Source of the DNA: Asterias amurensis
Taxonomy: Eukaryota; Echinodermata; Asteroidea; Forcipulatida; Asteriidae
Length of the DNA: 64,000 nt
Direction: 5' to 3'
Assembly (NCBI RefSeq): GCF_032118995.1
Contig: NC_092665.1
Location: forward strand, 12,380,512-12,444,511
Shown here piece by piece: positions 35,101 to 47,200 of the stretch. Each line of letters starts with the position of its first letter. Within the stretch, counting starts at the first letter, position 1. Both the position numbers and the translations under genes were made by a program. Under the pieces are notes generated by a model. It was not told where the DNA came from. It was given only the letters and a program-made list of their open reading frames with translations, and did no database searches.

Positions 35101-35499
35101 AGGCACCGTTTCATTTCAGGATAGAAAACCATACAATAAACGGTAGAAAGTTCAAGAATATTATTATTGAGGTGACATAGTCATTCGTCCTAACTTTATG
35201 CGACATTGCGTAATATGGGAATAGTGTTAAAGGTTTGGTCGAAGATCGTGATACGCGGTAATTACTCAAAAACTAACGACCCAAAGATAGGCCTTGGCCG
35301 GGAATCAAACGAAAGGGCAACATTATAGGCTTTTGTCAAGGCCTTCGCTGCTCTCCAAGCCACGAAGGCCTTAAAAAATGGCTTCAATGATGAGAGAGGA
35401 AGGCGCTTTACACACTACGTGGTCATAATGTCAACAAAGAATTAGGCTATACTTACCAAATGCCAAGGCGATACAGGCGAGGAAAACGGCAACTCTCAT
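32198..35499 (-). CDS. Secreted S1A serine protease homolog 3, whole triad lost
   Basis: Exons 35499-35457, 34591-34432, 33376-33117, 32990-32851, 32386-32198, total 792 bp (263 residues). The signal peptide is MRVAVFLACIALAF. The activation region is KR-VSGG (residues 20-25). Fold landmarks are VCGGALIHKDW, NNIALIKLD, MLVSGWG and SLYTRVSAHCDW. The triad is Thr65 for His57 (TSATC), Asn111 for Asp102 (ANNIAL), and Asp204 for Ser195 (GDDGGP), so all three catalytic residues are replaced. Asp189 is Asn (NNFCQGDDGG). The reading frame, exon phases and signal peptide are all intact, which argues for selection on a non-enzymatic function rather than decay. The C-tail is ETGHDVQCN with an extra Cys pair. 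It is a recent duplicate of 25596-30416 including promoter and 3' flank. Confidence 0.9.
32426..32700. mobile_element. Degraded MITE family A fragments
   Basis: The start AAAGGCACGGGACACGTTTGG and later traces (TGTATCACAACATAATTATC, AATAACAAAG) are family A-like but heavily diverged. They lie in the last intron of protease homolog 3. Confidence 0.5.
33440..33765. mobile_element. Rearranged MITE family A fragments
   Basis: A right-half copy (33440-33615) meets two short left-end pieces in inverted order, with AATTGTCAAAGACCAGTCTT repeated at about 33616 and 33664. This is a local duplication or inversion in the second intron of protease homolog 3. Confidence 0.6.
33950..34105. repeat. Degraded GC-rich inverted element and G-tract
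   Basis: GTCAGGCTAGCTTGGCCCCG and GAACAGAGCCTGAAGCCG match the element at 11640-11780. It ends in a G-rich tract at 34083-34106. Confidence 0.55.
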
Positions 35500-35765
35500 G
35501 GTGGCTGGAAAGAAGACTAGGTTTCAGGTGACGAGCGAAGGGCAACCTGCAAAATGTGGTGTCCCAACAAGAAATATTTCCCTGTTTTATCGTATTTTCC
35601 GAGTCCATGGCTCCACTTTGCGTCTTGTCAACTAAACAGCTGGCCCGACCGTTATTGGTTGAAAATAATCATCCGATGTCGCGTTTTATACGTGCCGATA
35701 GGCAATTTGGACAAGATAGATAGATTAATAAACATTTCGATAAATAATATCTAGACTAAGTCGCG
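35500..35765 (-). promoter_or_regulatory. Promoter region of protease homolog 3
   Basis: A TATAAAA box is read on the minus strand at 35690-35684, about 185 bp upstream of the ATG. The whole stretch is conserved with 30417-30680. The transcription start is not known. Confidence 0.5.
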
Positions 35766-35947
35766 ATATTAGTTATCATTGTAGTTACGAGAACCAAAGC
35801 TTTTGCTTCACTATAGGCCTAGACTTGACTTTATAGGCCATCGCCAGAAAATTTATGTTTTGTGATGCTCCGCATTCCCCACAACCTGTTTAGCGCGCAA
35901 CCACAAATCTCTGTTTGTATTTTTGTTAAGTAATGTTTTTTCCCTTC
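35766..35947. other. Intergenic, no gene seen
   Basis: AT-rich sequence without recognised features between the protease cluster and a half MITE J. Confidence 0.5.
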
Positions 35948-36147
35948 AAATTGTTTACTCCCATGGCCGACCGTATTAGTTCGCAAAGTAAAAGGAAAAC
36001 CCATGAACCACGCAATGTCGAGTGATACTTGTGTGGATCATTGTATTCTACTTTTAAAACATCTTTCTAACATTATGCATTAAAAACAAACGGTTACAAA
36101 CGCTTTTCAAAGACACACTCGTCCGATCCAATGCAACGTGTTCCTAA
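35948..36147. mobile_element. MITE family J half copy
   Basis: Matches the right arm of the palindrome at 13508-13896 (GTGTGGATCATTGTATTCTA, GGTTACAAACGCTTTTCAAA). The other arm is missing. Confidence 0.75.
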
Positions 36148-36680
36148 AAATTGTTACTGTGGAAACAAATAAACCTTGAACCAAGTTGGTATTCCGGCTT
36201 CGATCATTTCCCTTACCGAAATAATTCTCCAAAAGGAACATGTGCATATAATCGGCGTTATTAATAACGTAGTCTCATCTCAAGACAGCAACTGGCAGTG
36301 TTACGCCACAAAACCCCTCGGTGCGGAAAGACAAATAGGCGGGCAAAATAGTCAGCTCCATATTGTGGACGATAGAATTCAAAAGAATTCGAAAAGTTTA
36401 AGGAATAATCAATTTCAAAGGCTGGCGAAAACTTCAGGCATCGATACTCTGAAGACGAAGGCAGCATTGGCATGAGAAACCTCAACAAGTTTACACACAG
36501 TTTTAAACAAAGAATGAATCGTTTGATAAGTCCCATCATAATCACTCACAAATCTGTATGCAGCAATATGCGGTGTTTATAAACGCCTTTTGAAATAAAA
36601 ATGGCACGACTTGATCGTACTTTGAAAACTCTGCGTTTTAGTTATTTTAAGACAATCATGTATGGTGAGCTGTAATGGCG
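36148..36680. other. Intergenic stretch, nature unknown
   Basis: It carries 94-99 codon open frames on both strands but no recognisable domain, signal or splice pattern. I do not call a gene. Confidence 0.4.
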
Positions 36681-36684
36681 ACTA

Positions 36685-37072
36685 TGATAGTGGCAATTTA
36701 CTCAAAATAGTTGTTAGAATAAAAACGTCCTTGGTAACGAGCAATGGAAAGCTGTTGATAGTATAAAACATTGTGAGAAACGACTCCCTTTGAAATAACG
36801 TAGTTTTTAAGAAAGAAGTAATTTATTTCTCACTAAAATATTAAAATTTAATTTGAGACCTCATCATACAGCTGAGGTCTCGAATGCAAGCTTTCTAAAG
36901 CACACAACTTGTGCGACAAGGGTGTTTTTTCTTTCATTATTCTCTCGCAACTTCGACGACCAATTGAGTTAAAAATGTTCACAGGCTTGTTATTTCATGC
37001 ATATGTGGAGACACCAAGTAAGAAGACTGGTCTTTGACAATTACCGAAGAAGGTGTCCAGCACCTTTAAAGT
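36685..37072 (+). mobile_element. MITE family A copy (subfamily with ACGACTCCC)
   Basis: Full-length but diverged copy in the intergenic region between the protease cluster and ITFG2. Confidence 0.75.
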
Positions 37073-37288
37073 CACTAGTTATTCTGCAAGCTTTTTATCA
37101 AGATTTTAAAAACTATACATGTAATAATTTATTTACCAGTCCTGCTTCGCAACATCCTAGATAATAAGAATGAGATATGATTAAACACATGCTGATCTCA
37201 TTGTTCTTATACCATCAGATATGGGTCATGTCAAAACACCAGCTGAAGCTGAACAAGCAATTTAGACTGGGCCCGTGTCTTTATCCGT

Positions 37289-37473
37289 AAAGGCCCGGTC
37301 ACACAGGCCCCGATAACGAGAACGAAAACAATAACGATAAAAATGCACGCCTCCGATTGGTTGAATGAGCGTGGGCGTATTCTGCATTGAGCAATTCAAC
37401 CAATCGCGAGCGTGCATTTTTATCGTTATCGTTTTGCTTCTCGTTACCGGGGCCTGTGTGACCGGGCCTTTAG
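37289..37473. mobile_element. Palindromic MITE with GGCCCGGTCACACAGGCC ends
   Basis: Nearly perfect foldback of 185 bp with arms of about 80 bp. A diverged copy is at 46619-46810. The GGCCCGGTCACAC terminus recalls hAT-type MITEs known from many marine animals; the superfamily is inferred. Confidence 0.8.
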
Positions 37474-37793
37474 GGTACCTGCTACTCAGATGCTGTGATT
37501 CCATTTATTACAATGACATCATTAAATGCTACCGTAGCTGGGTTTGTTTTGATTGGTCTGCTTCACATCTAGTCTTGGTTCAAGACTCTCCTGGATTTGT
37601 CACAAAAGAGCGCGCACAAGTGGGGCTCTTGGGGCTGGCCGGAGGTGCACTGACGTCACCACAGGAAGGCTCACGTGGTGAGGTGTCTGGGTTTTTCCCT
37701 GGTTCGAGGACGAACGTGGGGTAATTGTGTGCCCACGTTCGTCATTTGTAGATAAAAAAAAAAAAACATCATTATGTAAGAAATGCCTTTCTG

Positions 37794-38030
37794 TATAGAA
37801 GAGTTTGCGGTAACACCATGTAATAACAATCTCTAAATGAGTTGGGGTGGTTCTGAAAAGAACCGTTGGGTTAACTCGACGTTTCGATCAGTATGCTCTG
37901 ATCGTCATTCTCCAGAAGACGATCAGAGCATACTGATCGAAACGTCGAGTTAACCCAACGGTTCTTTTCAGAACCACCCCAACTCATTTAGAGATTGTTA
38001 TTACATGGTGTTACCGCAAACTCTTCTATA
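37794..38030. mobile_element. Large palindrome with GATCGAAACGTCGAG core
   Basis: Two arms of about 115 bp, almost perfect, meet near 37912. The outer ends carry GAGTTTGCGGTAACACCATG and its inverse. A related, larger palindrome is at 55320-55797 and a single-arm relative at 38455-38600. The CAGAAGA...GAAACG layout resembles a degenerate hammerhead motif. Confidence 0.75.
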
Positions 38031-38262
38031 TCTTATCTCCACCATGCAAAGTTTCAAATCCTACTTGCCTTTCTGTAGTTGCCATGGCCTGGGCACACCA
38101 GATTAAGTTCAACTCAATTCATACTATCCATACTCCATACTATCCATACAATAATCCAGACTCTTGTTAAAAAAAGAAAAACTGTTGGAACAGTACATAG
38201 AATTGTAACAAAATCAAAGGCGCATAAAAGTGTACAAAAATAGTATATTGTTCTTCTCAATT

Positions 38263-41200
38263 TCAAGTTTTATCCTCTGTCTTGTTTCTTGCATGGTTGC
38301 CATAGAAACACCATTGGTACAGCTCCCGAAGTTTGCTGGTATCATTTGCTGAAAGAAAAAAGTACGGAGGAGATACAACAAAATTATTTAACCGTTTTGA
38401 CATAAACGGTGTGTTATTTTTTAGGCATTCCATGGTGAGGTATCAATGTATAACTTTTGTTTGCGGTAACACCATGTGTATATTTTCTACTGTGTAGATT
38501 TGGTTCCTTGAGAACTTGTCTTGCTATTTGTTCTGCTGCGACTGAGTAGATTTTTGAATTCTGAAGACTAATTTGCTCTGAAAAGAACTATTCTACTTTT
38601 TCAATCATGTGGAAGGTAGGAAATCGGTCTTAAAACCGATATAATGATTACAAAAATGGGAACAAGTAGGAGGGTTGATTACTAACCGTCAATCTTCAGC
38701 TCTTTCAGCTTCTCCTGAACTTTCTCGTTCTCCGACAGGACCTGCTGCAGATCCGAGGATGGAATTCTGGGTAATTGTACATTGCAGTAGAGATAGATGC
38801 GTTTGTTGAATGTAGCATAAACGAGGCACGGCCTGTTGGTGCCTGTAGTACTACTGTACTGACCTGTGAAATTTAAACATCAATTCCGTGGATCAATCTG
38901 TTTGTTGGTCACTTGGAAGATTGTATGTCCTGGGCCAAATTTCATTGTGTTTGTTACTCCAAAAACGAAAAACTTCTGAACATTTGACCTAGATTCAAAC
39001 CACTACCTTGCTGCTGACCACACCAGAGCTTTGGGGTGACGGCTCAGCCAGCTAGACGCCTCGACAACGACAGGCCACAAAAGAGTTATCTATCAATTGG
39101 AAGGCATACATACCAGCACAAAATGCACAGACGTTTTCCTGGAAGTGGAAGCGAACAGACTCTTGGCTGTGATCCACTAAGTAGGTCCAACCATCCCAAG
39201 CACAGACAACCACTTCATCCTGACCGTCACACTGTCATGAAAAACCACAAATATTTCATTTTAGATACGTTTAATTTCATGTCAACAACATTTAATACAA
39301 AGTGTGACAACATTGCTCAGTTAAACATACATGTAATGTACACTATCCAATTGTTGCACGCTGTGACTGGGTCCATGGCGTTTTGTACAAATACTTTCTC
39401 AAAGGCTAAATGACAACACAGCACATGAACAAGTATATAATAATAATAATAAATCAATAACAATAATGAAAACTTATAAAGCACACAACTCCAACAAAGT
39501 GCTCATGGCGCTATATAAGTGTAACCTAAATAGTCAAGTGAAAATACATGAATAGAGAGAGAGAGAGAGAATCAGAAAGCATTGGGTTGTTTTTCATAGA
39601 AATATGGAAATAAATGTGTCTCTGATTCGAATCTGAAATATGACGTCAGTAAGGGCCCTATCATGGTCTACATGCATGCACGTCATCAATCAATCAATCA
39701 ATCAATCAGTTTGTTGAATACTTACATTGATGTCAAATTTTGTCAGTGAGAAAAGCTGACGGTCAACCAGTAGTGACCAGAGGATTTTATCTTCTTCTAG
39801 CATCATTAAGGTGCCTGCGAAAACAAGAAACAATGAGTGACGATAATGAGGGAAAACAAATCAGCAACACGTTTTAAACAAAAAGTCCCCAGGAGAGGAA
39901 TTTGACAAGGCATATGTTCCAGAGCCTGTTGTCACTCTCTGTGACTGAAACAAAGTGATCTGTGCACGATACACAATGGAAAGTCTGAGTGGATAAAAAT
40001 GTCGGCCATCTGGCGGTCAGCAATTAATATGAATTAATAGAAAGTTACGTACGACAAGTCTATCAAAAAAGAACTTGCGGATGTACATGTCATCTAGGCC
40101 CAATGTCATAGCTCTGCTTACAGTAAGCGAATAATAGGCACTTACAGAAGCATGGAATTCCATGCTTACCTAATTGGTATTTCAGTGGTTGAAGGAAATT
40201 TCTGCCTGAACGCATACACGTGTGTACTCCAATGTTACTAGGCATTCTTCGCTCACACACCTAGCGCAGAAATGTAATTTGTTTGTTTGTTTGTTTGTTT
40301 GTTTGTTTGTTTGTTTGTTTGTTTGATTGATCTTCCCATCATCAAGGGAACTTTGCAAACTCCCACAAAGGGATATAAACGCCAAGCTGGCAACAGCCAA
40401 TCTCTCTCATACATATTAATTTTGGTTTTTACCCATACACCGATGTGTGTTAGCACTGTATACTCAGTACTTTCATGACTTTCCTGAGTCCTGTGAAAAA
40501 ATATCACAGGCATGTTACTCGGGTGGGATTCGAACCCACGACCCTTGCAATTCTAGAGCAGTGTCTTACCAACTAGACTGCCCTGCCGGGCAACCTCGGT
40601 AGTCTAGTTGGTAAGACACTGCTCTAGAATTGCAAGGGTCGTGGGTTCGAATCCCACCCGAGTAACATGCCTGTGATATTTTTTCACAGGACTCGGGAAA
40701 GTACTGAGTATACAGTGCTAACACACATCGGTGTATGGGTAAAAACCAAAATTAATATTCTTTATCCCCGATGCAAATTTAACATCTCTCTCATACAAAC
40801 GTCTGTGATTATGAATTACACATATCAAGAAACTGTGATTCAGTAACTACACAACAATACTTATTCTAGTCATTGTGAAATAAGTGGTAAGCTAGGGGAT
40901 TCGAACCCACAACCTTGTGATTGCAAGTCCAGCAGTCTTCTTGCCCTGTAAGCGAAGAATGCTGATCGCATTGGCAGAATTAGGCGGTAAGCAGAGCCGT
41001 GAAAAACGACCCTGATGTGAAGTGGCTAAAATAACAGTTAAGGTATCATGATCTATGTTACTCACCGTCTAGTGTACACATAGCCATTCTGTTCGGAACC
41101 ACATCGTCCGTGTCTTCAGCTACAAATAAAATGTATCAAATTACAAATTCACATTTTCGTTCAATGAAGACATGGTTCAGTTTTTAGATTTATCCCTCGC

Positions 41201-44200
41201 ACTGGAGGCCTTAAATTCTTGTATTATACTACAGTGACACCCTGGATCAAAAACAATCAGTTATCCAAATTCGTGATAAATAATTTATTTATTTAGCGCA
41301 CTTTCCATAAACATGTTCAAAATGCGCTTTACAGTTATTTTGTTAACAAAATAGGTGAGGTTTAAGCACTTTAAAAAAAAGATATTGACGGATAATTCAT
41401 TACGAAGAGATAGCAGTAGTTTATTCCACAGTATTTGAGCAGCAGCAGTGAACGCTCTATCACCAAGTGTGGGTAGCATCTTGGGAGATGGGTGGTTCAG
41501 CGTGATGCCTTGAAACGCCAGCGAAGGGAGTAGCGGGATGGTAGGGAGGAGCTAGACCATGGATGCATTTGAATGTGAGAATGAGTATTTTGTATTCAAT
41601 CTGGGACCTGGGCCCAACTTCACGGATCTGCTTATCGCCGAATTCTGCGCTTACGATCACGATTCCCCGCATAAGTCCAAGTGCCAAATTTCTGCACTAG
41701 CCTTTTAAAGCGTAGAATGCCTAGTAACGTGAAGTACGCACACGCAGAAGCCAAAATTCGCTGCTAACCTGTGAAATACGCTTGCCGTAAGCACAGAATT
41801 CCCTGCTTCCGTAAGCGCCGATTCTGTGCTTACGGTAAGCAGAGCCATGAAAGTAGGCCCTGATGGGTAGCCAGTTCAATTAACGTAAGATAGGTTTCAT
41901 GTGACAGAACTTGGATGAACCTGTGGCAAGACATGATTCTTACCCGACTGGCGTACTCTGCCGACCAGCTCCGTGGTGACATTAGAGTTTCGAGCCCTCT
42001 TATTGGAGATCGGATGCCACTTCACATAGGATTCTCCTTTGCTGCTATAATAATTTTAAGAAGAAGAAGAAAAACCATAAAGCATTGTTTGAAGGGAAGG
42101 AATACAAAATTAATGGCATGAAAAACCTTTGGTAAGAAACATACATCAGAGTTTGAGAGTATAAAGGATTTTGAGAAACAGTTCACTTTGAAGTACTGTG
42201 GTTATTTAAAGACACTGGACACCATTGGTAATTGTCAAAGACCAGTCTTCTCACTTGCTGTATCTCAACAGTGCACAAAATAACTAACCTGTAAAATTTT
42301 AGCTCAATTGGAAATTGAAGTTGCAATTGAAGATATAAAACAAAAAACACCCTTCTCCCACGACGTTGTGTGCTTTCAGATGCTTGATTTCGAGACCTCA
42401 AATTCTAAATATGAGGTCTAAAAATCAAATTCGTGGAAAATTGCTTCTTTCTTGAAAACTACTCCACTTCAGAGGGAGCCGTTTCTCACAATGTTTTATA
42501 CTACCCTATTACTCGTTCCCAAGTAAGGTTTTATGCTAATAATTATTTTGAGTAATTACATGTACCAATAGTGTCCACTGCCATGTCGCAGTTGCTTGCT
42601 TCGGGATAAAGAATAAAGTTTTGGTATTTCTAAAGTATACATCAATGTGTAATAAGCACTGCGTGTACACAGTGCCTTCCTGAGTTCTGTAGATACATGT
42701 AAAAACCACATGCATATTGTAACCATCGGTGTATGGGTTAAAACCAAAATTAATATTCTTTATCCCCGATGCAAATTTAACATCTATTATATCGTTACGG
42801 TACCCGCTGCCATCACATAGGATTCAAACTGCCTCTAGCCACCGGGCAATCTCGGTAGTCTAGTTGGTAAGACACTGCTCTAGAATTGCAGCAAGGGTCG
42901 TGGGTTCGAATCCCACCCTAGCAATATGCCTGTGATATTTTTCACAGGACTCGGGAAAGTACCGAGTATACAGTGCTAACATACATCGATGTATGGGTAA
43001 AAACCAAAATTAATATTCTTCATCCCCGATGTAAATTTAACATCTATTACATATTGTAACCCCTAACAAAAATGTATAAATGATTGACCTACCTATAAGC
43101 ACCACTAGCGACCTCTTCATCTTGAACTTTGACCCAGCTACACTGCAACTCGGCGTAATTACAGCCGGGTTGTGAGACGACGAGTTTCGGACGCCCATCT
43201 CGGTGCCGGCCGAGGGACAGAGAACCAATCTAGGAACAAGTGCAGAGGGTGAATCAAAGAATAAATTAGTTAAATACACGACAGATCTTGTTCAATACAA
43301 TGCCAGGAGCAAATTCATTATATTAAAGACACTGGACGCTATTGGTAATACTCAAATAATTGTTAGCATAAAAACTTACTTGGTAACGAGCAATGGATAG
43401 TAAACTCTGTTAGAAATAGCTCTCTAAAGTATCATAGTTTTTAAGAAAGAGGTAATTTCTCACTCAAATATTAAAAGACTCTCCAGGCCTGAAGCCTCTG
43501 TAGTGACTTATATTGCTATTTGTATTTGTCAGGCAACAGCCGTTTATTTTGGTACAGAAAACATGTACATTGTATATATTTGCTACATGCAACAGCAGTT
43601 GACTTTTTCCATGTGCTTCAGCTTTTTGCATGGGCAACGCCATCTTGTTTTATGAAGTCAACAGATAAACATGCATCATTTTATTGCTCCATCTTCGGTT
43701 TTATAACTTCAGTTAAGTTTCATTCAAAGGGTATTCAGGAAAACCCTATTTGGCCATTGCTAACACTGTATACTACATATCTTCGCTCCAAGTATTTTGA
43801 GGACGGATTCCAGCACCTTTTTCTGTGGAAAAGCGGAACAATTCTAAGTTGCAATTCGTGCGGTTTGACTCTTTGGAGTACGTGCGCTACATTCGTACAC
43901 GTTTTGACCATCGCTGTGATTCACCATTGGAAGAGCGGATGGTCATCTTATCAGTACTTTTACATAAGTAAATTGACAGTGTTTTACATTTACTTCACCT
44001 CTTACTAGGCATCTTTAAGCGCACACATTTGTACAACAAATGTATTTTTTCTTTATGATTCTCTTGCAACTGACCAATTGAGCTCAAATTTTCACAGGTT
44101 TGTTATTTCATGCATATGTTGGGATACACGAAGTGAACATACTATTCTTTGACAATTATCAAAAGTGTCCGGTGCCTTTAAGACATGTTGCACGCACACA

Positions 44201-47200
44201 AACAACACCCCCCCCCCCCTCCCCCTCAAAAAAAAAAAAAAAAAAAAAAAAATCAAACCAAAAAACAAACAACCTCACCTGACCATTTAGATGCCACTTT
44301 TGGAGCAAAACAAGTTTTCCGGGTGCAAATATGGAAGAGGAGTCCTGAAAGAAAATTGATACAAATATAACTAAAGAAATTTCAATGCAACTAACACTTC
44401 TACTTTATGTAAATGAGTAGACTTTTACAGTGAGTTGAAGGATAGTTTTATACCATTTAGGCCGACCTGCAAAGATTTTCTATGATGTGCACAGAACTAA
44501 CGATGTACACTGTCTATACGGTGTACAGTAATTCAATTTAATTTTTAATTTAATTCTAATTTTTTTTAAATTTAATTAGACTTTACACTGGCATAAAAAT
44601 ATAAATATACAAATCGTTACATAAAGAAACAAAGAAGCAAAATAGCTAAAAACACCAAGCCAGTGAGTGGCGAGGAGGAACAGGCGACCAGCACCTCTAC
44701 AAAGTCGTCCTGCCACAAAGAATGTCCCCTTATACCCACCCCACAGGTAAAAACCACCCATCCAACTGTTAAAAAAAAAAAAAAATTGTATCTCTTATTT
44801 CAAACTGTTACTGCCTGATATTGAGTGGTTAGACAGTAGGAGGGTTAACTGTGAACAATGTAGATGCATTCACCCTATGATAGCATATTGCATCTATAAT
44901 TTATAACAACGATGGATGATATCAATGGTCAGACAGTAAGAAGGTTAAGTGTGGGCAATATTAAACGCATTAACCACATGATGTCAACAGGCTAGCATAG
45001 TTTTACTTTACTTCAGAATCACATTGGATGATATTGAATGGTCAGACAGTAGGAAGGTTAACTTTGTACTGTGTGGGCTGTGTACATGTAAAGCATTTAC
45101 CACATGATATCATTATTGCTGTCATGGCATACAAACAACATCTAAAATTTGTGTTAAAATCAAAACAACAATGACTGAAATTGAATGGTCAGACAGTAGG
45201 AAGGTTAACTGTGTACCGTATAGATCGATCACTAAGATAACTGCTGGTTGGCGGCGCATAAATTTCTAAAGTACAAAATTCAAAACAAAAATGAACAAAA
45301 TTGGATGATCTAACAGTAAGAACATTAACTGTGTACTGTATAGATCATTCACCATGACATCATTTTTCTGGTTGGCAGCGCATCTATTTTTAAAATACAT
45401 TTTATTCAAAACAACAATGAATAAAAATGGATGACCAAACAGTAAGAAGGTTTACTGTGAACTGTTACACCATGCTGGAGGACAGTTTATCTTTAGGCCT
45501 ATGAATAATTAAAAACAACAATGGATGAAAAAAGAATGGTCAGACAGTAGGAAGGTTAACTGTGTACTGTGTAAATCATTCACTATGACATCATACTGCT
45601 GGTTGGCGACGCATCTATTTGTAAAAAGCATAATTCAAAACAACAATTAACAAAATTGGATGACCAAACAGTAAGAAGGTTTACTGTTACACCATGCTGG
45701 AGGACAGTTTATCTTTGGGCTTAAGAATTATTAAAAACAACAATGCATGAAAAAAAGAATGGTCAGACAGTAGTAAGGTTAACAAGAAAAGTGTGTTAGG
45801 ATCCAAGAATAAGAGTTGGGAATCAAAACCGTCAGAAATCAGAAGTCATTTTATCGGACTCACATTCGTTGCCGATGGTTGATTTTCCACCCAGCGATAA
45901 GCTTGTACGACACGATCTGTTTGTCCGACCACAAACTCCATTTTGCCATCGCCATCTGCGAATTAAAAAAAATTATAATCCCAATAATGATCCTAATCAA
46001 TAAAACAAAACATAATTTTTTTTATTTGTGACCCAACCAGACACTTCATTTCAAAACGCAAACCTTTTCAAATAATATTTTAGGCCTTCAATTTGCGGTG
46101 CGAACTTGACAGCACAACTCTGTTTTCGCTGAAGAGGAGAGTTGCAGGAGAGTTGAGCACAACTCAACCACTGCGAATTATTCAATGCGAATTTGTGACG
46201 TCAACATTTGTATCGCATTCGCATTTGCAGGAAGTATGAACCGGGCTACACACAGCCATCACAGCTTCCTCGTTCACCATTTCTGCGTCATTCATTCACT
46301 TTCGGAAATCCTGACGGTTGGCATGACTTTTCTTGTGTTTATGGCTAGCAGCGTGATGAAAATTGAAATGAAAAACGCTCTGAAGCCCAAAACTAAAACT
46401 TTTGATAACAGCTTCGTGAAATTGGGCCCAGGTCAAGGCTGTTGGGTCACTGACCTATATCTTCAATGAGCACCACTTTGATGTTGGCCGGTAGATGTTG
46501 GATGTGACACGGTGATAATCTGAATGGATCCTCGGACGCCTTTTTCTTCTCATCCTGTGGACAAAAGGAAATAGGAGTCGGATTAATTTGTAACAATAAT
46601 TTAGGAGGCTAATCATCCTTAAGGCCCGGTCACACAGGCCCTGATAACAAGAACGAAAACGACAATGTTAAAAATGCACGCCCTCAATTGGTTGAATGAG
46701 CGTGGGCGTATTCTGCGTGGAGCAGTTCAACCAATAGAATGCGTTCTCTTTGCGTCATGATCGTTACCATTTTCAGTATAACTGCAGTGTGACTTGTCCT
46801 TTACTCACAGCTAAGAGATGAACTGCGAAGGACGTGGCTACAGCGTGTTCAAGAAAGCAGGCCTGCAAGGGCACCTTTGGCAGCCCGCCACATCAACCCA
46901 TTATGACAACAGAGCACAGCCAGAGATCAAAAGTGTTAGCTTTTGAAAGTTTTTGCACTAGCACCACATGACTACTGTAGGCACCGTCACTATTTAAAGG
47001 GAAGGTACACGTTTGGTAATTACTCAAAACAAATATTTACTTAAAAACTGACTTGGTAAAGAGCATTGGAGAGCTGTTGGAGAGATAGTATAAAACATTG
47101 TGGGAAACGACTCCCTCTGAAGTAACATAGTTTTGGAGAAAGAGGTAATTTCTCACTAAAATAATAAAAGACTTCTAGCTAGAAGTCTTATATAGATAGT

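Noticed and set aside
36176-36545. Overlapping 99- and 94-codon frames on both strands
   Set aside because: No recognisable domain, no acceptor/donor support, no similarity to the neighbours.
40505-40660. Two apparent tRNA genes in opposite orientation
   Set aside because: Both are SINE1 heads with the same downstream body and tail as other copies.
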